Origin: Thysanoteuthis rhombus
Lineage: Eukaryota; Mollusca; Cephalopoda; Oegopsida; Thysanoteuthidae
Reading direction: 5' to 3'
DNA: 64,000 nucleotides
NCBI GenBank assembly: GCA_963457665.1
Contig: OY735212.1
Coordinates: forward strand, 59,181,228 to 59,245,227
Numbering within the stretch: position 1 is the first letter of the stretch; every line of letters starts with the position of its first letter. Shown one piece after another: positions 45,690 to 56,599 of the stretch. Under the pieces are notes generated by a model, which was not told the origin of the DNA, made no database searches, and worked only from the letters and a program-made list of their open reading frames with translations. The translations under genes and the position numbers were made by a program.

Positions 45690-45894
45690 TTGTTGGGTCT
45701 GGATTTCTATACCGTGTCCCTGGTGAGTAGCAGAAGACACTCAGGTCGACCTCAATCATGCAAAAACTTTTTGAACGTTAGTGACCCTTTTCAAAACTAT
45801 GGACAGTATTTTGCTGATGATCTAACTCCTGTGGGAACCAGCATAACACTGATCCCGAACAATGACCAGACAATTTTTAGAAACAGCTGCAGAG
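45690..45894 (+). CDS. Possible host exon ending at a consensus 5' splice site
   Basis: An open frame reads 'RRHSGRPQSCKNFLNVSDPF', 'QNYGQYFADDLTPVGTSITL', 'IPNNDQTIFRNSCRG' and ends at CTGCAGAG|GTAAGA, a near-ideal donor just after 45893. A pyrimidine-rich tract at 45669-45690 followed by AG choices near 45729-45738 could be the acceptor, so the true exon may be about 45731-45893. No partner exon was found and no family is recognised. The 91-codon frame at 45455-45730 just upstream is hydrophobic and uncertain. Confidence 0.3.
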
Positions 45895-46079
45895 GTAAGA
45901 TTCAGAATCAGTAATGAGCAAAATGAGAATCATGCAAGTAGGAGAGAGAGGATAAACCAATCCACAGATATTGCAGCAGAACCAGTTGAAGAAGTTGGTC
46001 AGTTTCACGGTTGGAAATAGGGGGCATGTATGGTACAGCATATACCTACTTTTCAGTTTTCTTCAGCCAAAGTCTTTCA

Positions 46080-46500
46080 GCTTCTGTTGTTGGACATAAA
46101 TCTTCTTCAAGATTTGCCACACCTCTCTATTGTGGGAGTCACAGAGCCAACACTTTCTGAATTTATTTTTTTGTTACTTTTTTTATTTTTTGCCAGCCAC
46201 AGTTTTGCACACAATCCCTGAGGATCCATATTGTGAGTCATGATGTCCATTATGACTGGCCCATTGCCATTTGAAAATTCAAATGGATTCTATGATATAT
46301 CTGACCCTTGTCTTTTTTTAAATATATTGCGCTGTCTTATGATCTCCCCATGTGATACTGAGCATGGTTCTCTTCAGTGCATGTGGTATGGTTCTCAGTT
46401 TGTGGATAAATTTTTTGATTAGCTTCCACATTTTAGCTCCATAGGTGGCACCCAGGAAGATTCTCTGGTTGTATCCCTTCTTTTTAGGACTAATTTCCAT
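46080..46500 (-). mobile_element. RTE-type LINE, 3' fragment, minus strand, no tail array
   Basis: Reverse complement of the RTE 3' region starting at 'CTTCTGTTGTTGGACATAAA', through 'GTGAGTCATGATGTCCA' and 'TGGCCCATTGCCATTTG', to 'CTTTTTAGGACTAATTTCCA'. A ~30 base segment near 46250 is deleted. The microsatellite tail is absent. Confidence 0.82.
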
Positions 46501-46689
46501 CACCGGTCAGCTTACACACTTGTAAAGCATAATATCCAATGAGGGATTCACTGAATAAAATGTCTACAGCAGACTCTGAGAGGCCTCTGAATAATCTCAA
46601 TACCTGAAGCATATTTGGTCTGCCATAACCTCTTTCAATAGCATTGTCATCTCCACAGTCATCTATAAGAGTTGAAACTTAAGTCATCT

Positions 46690-47300
46690 ATAAGAGTTGA
46701 AAATAAGTACAAAGATTTAGAAAAAAAGCTCAATGTTTTCCAGAAAAATGTCTCAGAAGAATTCTGAAAATCACATGTAGAGACAAAGTAACAAAAAAAG
46801 AAGTACTATTGCATACCATCACAGAGTGATGCATGAAGCTAGTAGGACACATTGTTGCCAGTTTGGTGCATTTTATGCTGAATTTAATATATATATTATT
46901 TAGTCAGCCCCAAAATTCAGCATTTAGTGCTATTTTTTTGCAATATTTTCTGTCAATTTCAGCCAATTTTGAGCTATTTCCAAGCCATTTTAGCAATTGA
47001 ATGGCCATAAACTGTGCTTTTTAGCATGTTTTGACATTTTTTGATGCTTTTTCAAGATTGATTAAAGATTTTTGGAGTTGGCCACACTGGCCAGACATAT
47101 CTTATGCATGCCAGAAAATCACAATGCTTTTATAGCAATGAGGTGGATAGAAGGAGAAAGAGAGACAGACCAAGAGAAACCTAGCACTCAACGTTCAACA
47201 AAGATCTTCTGAGAGTTAGTATAACCTGAGGGAACATGCAGGTGGCGACCATGGATTCTACAAAATGGAGATTAACATGGCATCTGCTGCTATTTTTCTG
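46690..47300 (+). mobile_element. Second LINE type, C-terminal remnant, interrupted by a MITE
   Basis: Before the interruption: 'LNVFQKKCLRRILKITCRDK' and 'VTKKEVLLHTITE' (LINE motif: FQ.+CLRRIL.I...D+.TN.EVL..T). After it: 'RHILCMPENHNAFIAMRWIE', 'GERERDRPRETLAL' (motif: GH.LRMP..R....ALRW...G.R.RGRP+.TW). These are the conserved end of many invertebrate LINE open reading frames 2 and differ from the RTE family above. The reading resumes in register after removal of the insert plus one copy of its target duplication. Confidence 0.8.
46850..47089. mobile_element. Small hAT-like MITE (240 bp) inside the LINE
   Basis: Ends CATTGTTGCCAGTTTGG and, inverted, CAGTGTGGCCAACTCCAAAA match at most of the first dozen positions. 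Flanking octamers GTAGGACA and GCCAGACA agree at 5 of 8 positions. The interior repeats 'AGCCATTTTAGC'-like words. Related words occur at 51000-51110 ('GCCATTTTTGTAGACAGTTT', 'TGGCGACACTG'). Confidence 0.75.
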
Positions 47301-47914
47301 GAGGGGTGGGATATTTCCGGAGGGATGGATGGACTAAATATATTCAGAATCTTAACAAAACTGTTACAAGTGAAGCGTAATACCATCTAACTGTATGGCT
47401 ACATCAAGTTTGGGTTGTATAAAACAATTGTACAACAACATTATCCTCTAATGAATATAACATTCCAACTTTCAAATCCAGTCACCATAGATCAGAAGGC
47501 CTGATCCAGTGGGGGGGGGGTAAGCAGTGCATTTGTCCCCACCTCTCCCTAGGGGATGACCATGAAGTCAAATCATTATACCAAATTCTGTGTTGCATGA
47601 TAGGACCTAAACTGAAAATTGAACTGAAATCAAACATTTAAAACTTATTAACATTAATAATCATAGTTTGTTAATAACTACTCACAAATTGGCAGTTAAT
47701 CTCTTTAATACATAAAGTCACTTTCTATTCCTGAGCAGGGAAAATATCATTTATGCACTGACATCTTCATTTGCATCTTTTTTAACATTTGAATGCATGC
47801 AAGTCAACACATGTCAGTCCAAGTCAAAGACAACACTGGCAGTCAGAGGCAATCGGGATGCTTCTTTAATTATCCTATTATCTTTTTTGAATAGGGGAGG
47901 GCAAGATTTTGTTC
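47301..47914. other. Spacer with a possible family E piece at 47490-47560
   Basis: 'AGGCCTGATCCAGTGGGGGG' and 'GCATTTGTCCCCACCTCTCC' resemble family E. Nothing else recognised. Confidence 0.35.
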
Positions 47915-48095
47915 CCCATTTTTTCCACTCTGTTCACACAGCTTAGAGTGTATGGCACTTAGCTGCTGAGTGCATAGTGACATTTGTCCAAATGAAAAGT
48001 TTTCCACACCCTTCATTCACACTGGGAATCAAACCTTGATCTTTTTGCACATGAGGTGGACATGCTAACCATTACACCATCTGAATGGACAAAAG
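47915..48095 (-). mobile_element. tRNA-derived SINE, minus strand
   Basis: The minus strand reads CCATTCAGATGGTGTAATGG then TTAGCATGTCCACCTCATGT (A-box region) and GGTTTGATTCCCAGTGTGAA (B box), a tRNA-like head, followed by a body to about 47915. A trace of a second head lies at 48190-48265. Confidence 0.7.
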
Positions 48096-48189
48096 TTAAT
48101 GGTCAGCCATATTTGGAAGTGACCAGAGGATTCCTATTTTGTTCACTTCTATTCTTTTGATTGGGTTGAGCATGATTCTTATCCCTGAT

Positions 48190-48265
48190 TAATATCTCCA
48201 CTCTAATCACTAGGTTCTTCTGCATATAAGGCAGACGTGCTAACCATTACAACATCTGAATGGAC
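48190..48265 (-). mobile_element. tRNA-derived SINE head fragment, minus strand
   Basis: CAGATGTTGTAATGGTTAGC on the minus strand, followed by CTTATATGCAGAAGAACC, is a diverged copy of the head at 48040-48095. The B box is not clear. Confidence 0.6.
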
Positions 48266-48824
48266 AAAAACATTTAATAAGTAAGGATTTTACTTTTTTT
48301 GTCTAACTCCAGTTAATCGGAGTAGACTTTGTTTTTGCCCCCTAATTCATTTATTATATATACAATAAAAAAGTTGCTTAAATCATCTTCAGGTGAATAG
48401 AAAAAGTGGAATTTGACCATGCAACAGCCAGGCATGTCTTCTGTATTTTCATATTGTAATATTATTATAGTATCGTTTTTTTTTGGGAATTCATATACAA
48501 TGATCAATACAAAGTCTTATTCATTTATGAATTTTCATCATAGTGGCAAATCAATCAATGTCAGAAAGTATTATTCAGATTTCAATGTCTGACTAAAATT
48601 TGCTGTTGATAACATCTATCTTTGGGGAAGAGAAATTCACCAATGTATGAATATACATCATGGACAGTATATAGACTTGTAGAAATTTGAAATCTGGCAC
48701 TTCCTCATTCAATCCATCTTTGAGGTTTCGACCTATTCAAGCATCTTGATCACTTCCTCCGCTAGATTAAACTACCCCCATTCAACAGTTATTGAACTCA
48801 GGATGATTTTTATAGTCTGCAGTA
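48266..48824. other. Spacer, nothing recognised
   Basis: 'GAGGTTTCGACCTATTCAAG' at about 48721 recalls a motif in some Penelope-like or LINE ends; see also 57800. Too little to annotate. Confidence 0.35.
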
Positions 48825-49400
48825 ATTAGAAACTGTCAACTAAAACTGTCACAAATTCTGTCAACATAGGTTTCTTCAGTTTTCAAGTTGGTCCAGCTGG
48901 TATGTATCACGTGCACAGAATGCACCAGTGGAGCTGGAGGGCTGAAAATTTTGGCAATTACTTTTTATCAAGACAAGAAAGAATGATTTTTTTGTTTCTT
49001 AACCCCCCCCCCCCACTACGTATAACGTTATAGTCAGGGGTTAAATTTGCTAAGTTGGTTAATGCTAAAATGGTCCCTTGCTTTGTATCAGCAATATTCA
49101 TGCTCACATTTTGAAAATTTGCATATGCACTCTACTGGACACGTTCTCTTTTGATTTCTTAGGAAAAATGCTTTTTTTGGCTTTATTTCAATGTGTTTAA
49201 TAATAATTAATTGATAGATCTACCAAAATCCAGATGTTTCTAGATATTTTTTTACTCTGTTTTAGATGTTCTCTTGTGGAAAATGCCAGTGATGCCACAA
49301 ATAGAATTTATTTTGATCATATTTATTCTTTGATGAAAGTTTTCTATATGATTTCAAATTTTGATTCTACGGTGGTTGAATAATTGACTGTGATGGCAAT
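48825..49400 (+). repeat. Mosaic of family A (left) and family C (right)
   Basis: 48825-49085 is a plus family A inner half ('TTAGAAACTGTCAACTAAAA' to 'GTTAAATTTGCTAAGTTGG' and 'TGATCCC'-like end). From about 49110 it continues as family C ('TTTGCATATGCACTCTACTG', 'AATCCAGATGTTTCTAGATA', 'GAATTTATTTTGATCATATT', 'GATTCTACGGTGGTTGAAT'). Confidence 0.75.
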
Positions 49401-49734
49401 TTTTGTAATAATCCATCCAACTTGATAGTGGAATACACACAAGCTCATGAAAAAGTTTCTTTATGGGAATTTTGTTGTCATTGGTAAAAAAAAATGGGCT
49501 TTTGAAAATTAGCATTATACTCATTGGGAAAAACCACATTCTTTTGAGCTTGGAGGCATAAACTCAGAGACCTTTGATTTTTTTTTTCTCATAGATCTAT
49601 GATCAACAGAACTAAGTCATTTTTTGCGATATCTCAAATATGAGTAGAATGATAAATAAAACTCAATTAATAACCATTGCAGCAAGCTCTAAATTTAAAA
49701 AGGCATGTCTCATCCTTCTGAGGTATAGGATTGA
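49401..49734. other. Spacer, nothing recognised
   Basis: AT-rich sequence with no recognised features. Confidence 0.4.
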
Positions 49735-50085
49735 ATCATTATAGCCCCACAAATTGACCATCCAACCAACCAACCAACCGAGTGAGCTACAGATTTTACT
49801 CTCTTCGCTTTCCTGTAACTATGTATATCCAGGCACTCCTGGTCATATTTTGAGGGCTACAACATCAAAAATTTGCATGGTATACCATTAGGGCCTTTCT
49901 AAAAAATTTTTTGTTTTGATTTTTTTTTAAAGTGCTTTTTGGAGTTTGTATTGTCATCTTGGATCAACAATGTCTAAATCTTGTACTGGTATTTTCAGAG
50001 ATAATCTTTGATAGAAGATCTATTTTTTTTAGATAATTTTTGGTAAGTTTTGGTATACATTCAGGCTACAGTGATACATTTATGT
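49735..50085 (+). repeat. Family B MITE-like repeat, copy 8
   Basis: GAATCATTATAGCCCCACAA at the left with an AACCAACCAACCAACCGAG expansion, 'CCAGGCACTCCTGGTCATAT', 'GGATCAACAATGTCTAAATC' and right end 'AGGCTACAGTGATACATTTA'. Both inverted ends are visible. Confidence 0.9.
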
Positions 50086-52249
50086 AAGGTGTTGATATCT
50101 TGTTAGATTTTATCCCCTCTGCACTTCTGTTCTGAAAAAGGTTGATGGATACTAGGCTACTATTAATAGCATTGTTTATTTTGGGGAGAGTATGTTAATT
50201 ATCAGAAGACATGGGAAAGAATTTGGAATAGAGATATGCTTATTTCATCTCTCAAACATCAGTCGATTCAAACCTCAAGTCAAGATCAAATTTGTGTTTC
50301 TTTCGTATTTCAGTTCAACACCCAAACAGACTGTAAATTGTTAACTGTTTAGACCTACCATATTTGCTTTTGGCCTTCCTCGCTTAAAATCAATATTGCT
50401 TATGGCTTCATATACTAACTCACTCTCTCAGGATGACTTCTAAATTTCAGAATGTGATCTCCTGAGGAAGAATTATTACTCACTATTCTCTTATCTTTGT
50501 TGGCCTCATCTGGAAACGCAAGATACCTGGGCTGACCAATTAGTCTACCTAGGTTCCTGTCGATATCAATTTCATAGTTTAAGATATTACTTCCATAACT
50601 CTTAGTGTGGCATTGAAAGTATGAATATATTTGTAATTTTTTCTTCTCCTACATTAATGGAATATTATAATTGATGTCTTGATAAGGCTGGAATGCTTCT
50701 AATTATCAGATGTACTTGAAATCTCCCTTGAAAATTTTTAACTGATTCAAGTTTTTTTCTTTGCCAGCTCCAGGGATCCTAAACAAAGTAGTAGTAGCAT
50801 TACTTGATGTAATAGTACCAGCAGCAGGAGGAGGAGGAATAGCAATTTGGAGATGGTTCATCCGAAACTCTGGCAATTAAAAAAAATAATAAGTAAGTTT
50901 AAATCAAAGTGAAGGTTGATTTTTTATCAGTAATTTGTTCTGGAGTCTTAGTGTAGAGTTATTTTGTCTGATAAGTGGGCTTTAAATGAGTATATAACAT
51001 TTTTAGCTATAAAGTCAGCTGGAAATTGAAAAGTTTATCCAATTTTAGCCATTTTTGTAGACAGTTTTAGCTATTAATATCAAACGATACTTGGCGACAC
51101 TGTAAAAAACAAATACTTGGTACATCATAAATTGATCTGAACATCGGGTGTTCTTTTAACGATATCATACCTTTTTATGACATTACACCTATAATGACAT
51201 AATTGCAGCTGGTGATAAAACACAAAACTTCCTCCTTCCTGTTCCAGTTGTTTAACATTACAGATCAACAGGCCGACCGACCGACCAACCAACTGACCTG
51301 AGAACCATCTTATAGAGATGTGTGGACACATTGGAATATTCATCAATGAAAAATAAGTTTTTACTGCACATCAATTGATAAACTGTTGACAAGTTCAGTT
51401 TTGATTGAAGAGATCATTATAAATTTTTACTTCTTAATGATTTGCTGCTTGAGAGAAACTTGATGCAAGAATGCCTTCATTAAGTGCTTAAAGTCAACAA
51501 AAATTTTGGTGACAAATAAACCAATTTTATCAAGATATAAAAGAATGAGTTAAAATTAATAGATAACCCAACAAATTTCTTTTAGGAATCCTTCATGAAA
51601 ATATATAGCTTTTTACCAGAAACAGAAAATTCAACTCGTGAAATAATTTTAAATTATTGATTGGGTTTCTATTTGAGCTACTTTTATTGATTTTTAGGTT
51701 TTAATTTATTTGTATTTTTGAGAGCTTGAAACTTATCAGATGGTCGAGCAGGATATTTTTTTAATGAGTAAAAAAGATGAAGATTGATTAATTTTCTTCC
51801 AAATAGAGAGATTATATTTGCTGTTGGTGACTGTAGAGGTCATCAAATTTAATCTGAAGTCATTCTAGCAGTTTGTCAACCTGATACAAGAAGTTGTGTC
51901 TTCTATTTTCTGTTTCATCTATTGGAATTATGACACATCTTGATCGTTGGTTTGATATCCATCGTTTATTCAAATTAAATTTTTCAAAAAATTTGCTTTT
52001 GCAGCCACAAGTCATTATCTAAGAAGCTAGCCACAAAAATGCATAAATACTAATATGATTACAAAGTCTTTTTTGATCTACCCACTTTGGTATCTTCTAC
52101 AGATTTGATCTTCAAATCTTACGAGATCTAGTTTTTCCAAATGTAATCCAATCTTTCTGATACTTTTTGTTTAACAACAACTCCAATATGTTAGGCATTC
52201 ATTCATTCATTCCATGAACAAAATAGAGATATATTTTGATTGACATGTT
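50086..52249. other. Long spacer with little recognised
   Basis: About 2.1 kb without members of the main families except words similar to the small MITE at 51000-51110 and a CCGACCGACC run at 51271-51296 that recalls the family B (ACCA)n segment. No exon is supported. Confidence 0.4.
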
Positions 52250-52668
52250 AAGAGCAAGAAAACCCTATTAGTCTTAAAAAGATGGGTCTACAATCAATGC
52301 ATCCTCCTGATAGTCACCTTTGGAGTTGAAACATGGAACCTAACCAGAAGGCTGACCCTCAAACTGGGGACGATGAAAGAATCACGCTCAAAATCACATG
52401 AAGGATCACAAATCAGCGCAGTACATCAGACCAAAAACAGCAATCCAAGACATTGTAGAAACCATTAGGAAACTCGAACGGCAGACAATCAATGAACATC
52501 ACAACTCACAACGTGGATCCCCAGGGATCATATGCAAAATTGTGGCTGGCAAAATGTAATATGGCGTGACAAACCAGAAAAGTTCAGAAAGTACTGGCTC
52601 CGCAACGCCCATGATAGAGAGGTCTAGCAAATTTTGGGTAAGCACTATATCCAAATATGGATGCTAAA

Positions 52669-52716
<48 letters not shown>
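52250..52716 (+). mobile_element. RTE-type LINE, 3' fragment with (GAT)n tail
   Basis: RTE C-terminal and 3' sequence ('AGGATCACAAATCAGCGCAG', 'CAAAATTGTGGCTGGCAAAA', 'CATGATAGAGAGGTCTAGC') ending in a (GAT)n tail at 52671-52716. A ~40 base deletion removes the part for 'WQWAGHVARM'. Confidence 0.87.
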
Positions 52717-52787
52717 CAAAAGGGGTGAAGATATGTCTCTTCACAAGAATGATTGGATAAAAAATGTAAAATAGATTGAACTACAGC

Positions 52788-52808
52788 TCTGGTTAGTCAC
52801 TGAATAGA
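52788..52808 (-). repeat. Family A outer end, cut by an RTE copy
   Basis: CTCTGGTTAGTCACTGAATA is the outer terminus of a minus-strand family A copy. The next bases are RTE coding sequence, so the LINE copy abuts or interrupted it; the remainder of the A copy is not seen downstream. Confidence 0.6.
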
Positions 52809-53955
52809 GGCATCAACTACAGACCTATAAGCCTGCTCAACTGCATCTACAAACTTTTCACAAAAATCATCACCAACCGGATTACTAAAACACTAGATGA
52901 AAATCAACCACGGGAACAAGCTGAATTTAGAAGAAGTCACTCGACCATGGACCATCTCCATTCAATAAATCAGCTGAAAAAAAAAGCAGCAGAATATAAA
53001 ATGCCACTTCCTGTTGCATTTATAGACTTCAAGAAGGTGTCCAACTCCCATGGTGATGAAAGCCATCACTCTACAAGGTGTAGACCCTGTATATGTCAGA
53101 GTACTGCAACAAATATAAAGTCACAGCCACTCTTTTATCAGGCTATTTAAGGACTCTGAAAAAAGGAGTAAGACAAGGTGATACTAGCTCACCCAAAGTC
53201 TTCACAGACTGCCTTCATTATCTTCTGAAACCTAGACTGTGAGAATAGAGGAATCAAAATAGATTGCAAATATCTGAGCAACCTCAGATTTGCAGACAAC
53301 ATTGCCCTTTTTGCAGAGAACCTACACAACCTCCAACTATTTCTAGATGAACTAAACGGAGGATGCAAAAACGTGAGAGGAAGCAAAAATCAAGAAGATG
53401 AGGTGCAACATCCATGTTGAGAGTGAAAATCAAAGACGTAAAACTGGAGAGAGTAGACCACTACATCTACCTAGGACAACGAATCTCTATGAAACCCACA
53501 AAAGAAGAAAAAATCAAGCAAAGAATCACCCAAGGATGGCAAGCCTTCGGCAGAGCAAGCTCAATCTTCAAAAACAAGACGATCCCAATGTTCCTAAAAA
53601 GATGAGTATGCAACCAATGCATCCTCTTGGCAGTCATCCAAGGAGCTCAAACATGGAAACAAACTTAAAGTCAGACCTTCAAACTGAGAAGCATGCAACA
53701 CGTGCATAAGAGAATCATTTTCAACCTCACCTGGAGAGATCACAAGACAGCACACTATATCAGGGAGAAAACAGGAGTTTGAGACATCATAGAATCTACT
53801 AGAAAACTTAAATGGCAATGGGCTGGTCATGTTGCAAGAATAGCAGACAACTGATAGATATCATGACACACAACATGGATCCCCAGAGATCACATGCAAA
53901 ACTGAGGCCAACAGAATATAACATGGAGAGACGACTAGATAAATTCAGAAAGTAC
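52809..53955 (+). mobile_element. RTE-type LINE with reverse transcriptase remnant, plus strand
   Basis: The longest RTE piece. In order: '[20 protein letters not shown]' (RT motif 1), '[20 protein letters not shown]' (motif 2), '[13 protein letters not shown]' (motif A, FIDFKKAFD in active copies), 'GVRQGDTSSPKVFTDCL' (motif B), 'LSNLRFADNIALFAENLHNL' (motif C, here FADN rather than FADD), 'LERVDHYIYLGQRIS', 'QGWQAFGRASSIFKNKTIPM', then the decayed C-terminus. Several frame changes and stops make it inactive. The endonuclease domain and 3' tail are missing. Confidence 0.9.
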
Positions 53956-55075
53956 TGAGTTTCCTGATGGTTTCTATGATATGTCTTGATCCTATTTTTT
54001 CTCTATTGCTGTCTTGTGTTCTCTCCATGTGATGATGAATATGATTCTCTCTTATGTATGTTCCCTGTTTCTCAGTCTTAGGGTCAATATTTTGGTTAGA
54101 TTCCATGTTTGAGCTCCATGGTTGACTATTGCAAGGATGCCTTTGTGGTGCACACTCCTTGTCAGGATTTGATAATTTCTTCTTCTTTTGAAGATTTTGT
54201 GGAGATTTGTTGTCCTATGTTGATGCAGTGGTTCACTTCCTTCTTCCTTGCAATTTCGATTTTGATTGTTGAGTCTTTGTCCTCTATGTCTTTATTCTAT
54301 ATGACATTTGTTTTAATGAAGTCCATGTGAAGGCTTTCTTTATTGCTTTCTTCATTGAATTCATCAAGAATTCTTTGGAGATCATGGAGGTTCTCTGCAA
54401 AAAAGGCAATGTCTTCAGCAAATCTCAGGTTACTCAAGCATCCATCATCTATTCTGATTCCTTTATTTTCCCCGTCTAGGTATTGGGAGATCATCTCAAG
54501 TCAGCCTGTGGAGAAATTGAGCGAGCTTCTATCACTTTGTCTTACCCCTTTTTCCTGCTCAAAGGGCTCAGAGTCTTTAAGTAGCCTGATAAAAAGAACA
54601 ACTGTATTATATATGATGGAAAATTCTTACGTATTCAGTGTGTACAACTTGTTGTATGGTAGTATCAATGACTTTCAGGATTTCTACTAAGTCGAAGGCC
54701 TTCTTGAACTCAACAAATGCTATAGCAAGTGGCATTTCATATTCTGTTGCTTTCTCTTTAAATTGATTTACTGAATGGAAATGGTCAATGGATTCAGTAG
54801 TTGCTTGTTCCCATGGTTGGTTTTCATCTAACCTTTTGGTGATTCAGTTGGCAAAAACTTTGGTAAAACATTTGTAGATGCAGTTGAGTAGGCTTATTGG
54901 CCTGTGGTTGTTCAGATCTTTCATGTTCCCTATTTCTTATACCAGAATACTGATTTCAATGTTCGATTCTTTTAGGAATTTGTTCTGTTGGAGGCATAAG
55001 TTGAATAGAATGACTAGTGTACTTGTGATGACTTTTGCTATCTAATCCGAAGAATTCACATCAATCATTTGGCAG
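53956..55075 (-). mobile_element. RTE-type LINE with reverse transcriptase remnant, minus strand
   Basis: A second RTE copy, tail-to-tail with the previous one. Reading on the minus strand: 'NRPISL'-type motif near 54905, 'ITKRLDENQPWEQATTES', 'MPLAIAFVEFKKAFDLVEIL' (motif A), 'GIRIDDGCLSNLRFAEDIAF' with 'FAENLHDLQRILDEFNEESN' (motif C region, FAED), and the C-terminal part up to 53956. Inactive. The two copies differ in many positions, so they are separate insertions or an old inverted duplication. Confidence 0.88.
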
Positions 55076-55411
55076 TATTTAACAATTAAAAAATTGTTGT
55101 TTCATTGTCTAGTAATTGTTGTGCCTACCGAAAGCTGTTAACAATATCACTATTGATATTTGTTGTAAACTGCTGTGAAATTTGAATGAATAATTATGCA
55201 CAGCATTATTCATTTTGCTCTGTTTCAAGATTATGAATTTGTTTTTTATCAACAAATATGTTTTAAATCTTCAAATCAATTTGAAATGAATTTAACACTG
55301 ATAGTTTTCAAGTTTCTTATCAGTTTCAATTCCATTGATTTGATCTTCGGTCTGTGATATTGACTGTAGTAACAGAAGACTCAAAGGATATGAAATGAGC
55401 TTCATATTTCA
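55076..55411. other. Spacer, nothing recognised
   Basis: AT-rich sequence with no recognised features. Confidence 0.4.
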
Positions 55412-55745
55412 AATCACCGTAGCCCCACAATGGCCTGTCTGACCAACCAGCTCATCTCTGAGTGCAAATGTGTGTGTGTCATGGTGTTCCTGGTCACAAA
55501 TTTTCAGGGGCTCCCACCTTGAATTTTGGTATGGGTACACCATTAGGCACCATCTAAAAAAAATTTTTGTTTCTTCGAAAAAGTGCTTTTGGGTGTCCCT
55601 ATGGTCATTTTGGATCAATAACAAATTTTGTGCTGGTATTTTGCGGGGATAATTTTAGATAAAAAGTCTTTTTTTTGTTGATGGTTATTTAAATAACTAG
55701 TTCTGGTACTCACGCAGTCTAAAGCAATTCATTGATGTGAAGTAC
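55412..55745 (+). repeat. Family B MITE-like repeat, copy 9
   Basis: AAATCACCGTAGCCCCACAA at the left, 'GTGTCATGGTGTTCCTGGTC', 'ACACCATTAGGCACCATCT', 'TTTGTGCTGGTATTTT' and right end 'CAGTCTAAAGCAATTCATTG'. Confidence 0.87.
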
Positions 55746-56129
55746 CGATATTTTGTATCTATTTCTAATCATATTTTCAACAAAATTGGAGGTTTTATTA
55801 AATAAATAAATGATATTTTCAAAATTTTGGATTATACCAAACAAATAAAGATAAAGAAAATATGATGAATTTAATTATTTCAAATTTTCTCAAATTTAAT
55901 ATAGCAATAAGTATTGGTATGTATAAAGGTTTCTCAAGAAGATTGAAGCCAATAAATGAGATGTTTCACAAACCATCAGACAGTGATTATGTTGAATTAC
56001 TTTTTGATTATGCAAAAAGTTAAATTCAAACAAAAATTGCACCTTGATTGCATTAAAACTAAAATTTCTATTATTTCAAACATAATAATCAATAAATCAA
56101 GTCTGACTGACAGAAGAAGTTTCAATCAT
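55746..56129. other. Spacer, nothing recognised
   Basis: AT-rich sequence; a 61-codon frame at 55956-56141 is unsupported. Confidence 0.4.
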
Positions 56130-56545
56130 GTCCTCTCTTGATCTCGAGTGTCTTCACTCACATACAGGAGGTTGAGGCTTGACAGGATTGAAACATTCGA
56201 AATCATGAACAAAATGTATAAAACAGTATGTACACTGAGGATGGAATTAAAAGAAAACCAGACACAAACGGAGGGAAACGAAAAATCACTTAAGATGAAG
56301 AGATGTATAACAGAGTTGAGAAGAAACAGTTTCATATAAGACATAGTGCCAATTTAGAACAGCCTCCTTAAAGATATAGTAAGAACACCGAGTGTGAATG
56401 TGTAAGGAAAGGATTGATGAGTTATGGAAGAATTAGGCTGTTTATAACAACCACAAAGCCAAGATTATCTGAGTCTTAAGCAAAAGAGTGACCCATCCCA
56501 GCTGAAAGGACAAGTCTGAGGAGCTTAAGTAGAAAATTTAATCTA
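56130..56545 (+). mobile_element. Third LINE type (CR1/L2-like), C-terminal end with (TAATC)n tail
   Basis: Encodes 'LTYRRLRLDRIETFEIMNKM' and 'EKSLKMKRCITELRRNSFI', then, with stops, residues equivalent to 'VPIWNSLPKDIVRTPSVNVF' and '..IDELW'. This is the end of CR1/L2/Jockey-like LINE proteins (family pattern: YRRLRGDMIE.YKI....Y ... R..FF..RVV..WN.LP..VV.A.S...FK..LD..W). The 3' end 'GACAAGTCTGAGGAGCTTAA' is followed by AATCTAATCTAATAT. The coding frame is intact for 63 codons and then broken. Confidence 0.82.
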
Positions 56546-56599
56546 ATCTAATATTTCTTGCCTCTTTGTAATTCTTTTGTTAGCCTATTTTACTTACCT

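Noticed and set aside
45455-45730. 91-codon hydrophobic plus frame
   Set aside because: No start context or splice support and poor composition; kept only as a neighbour of the exon candidate at 45690-45894.
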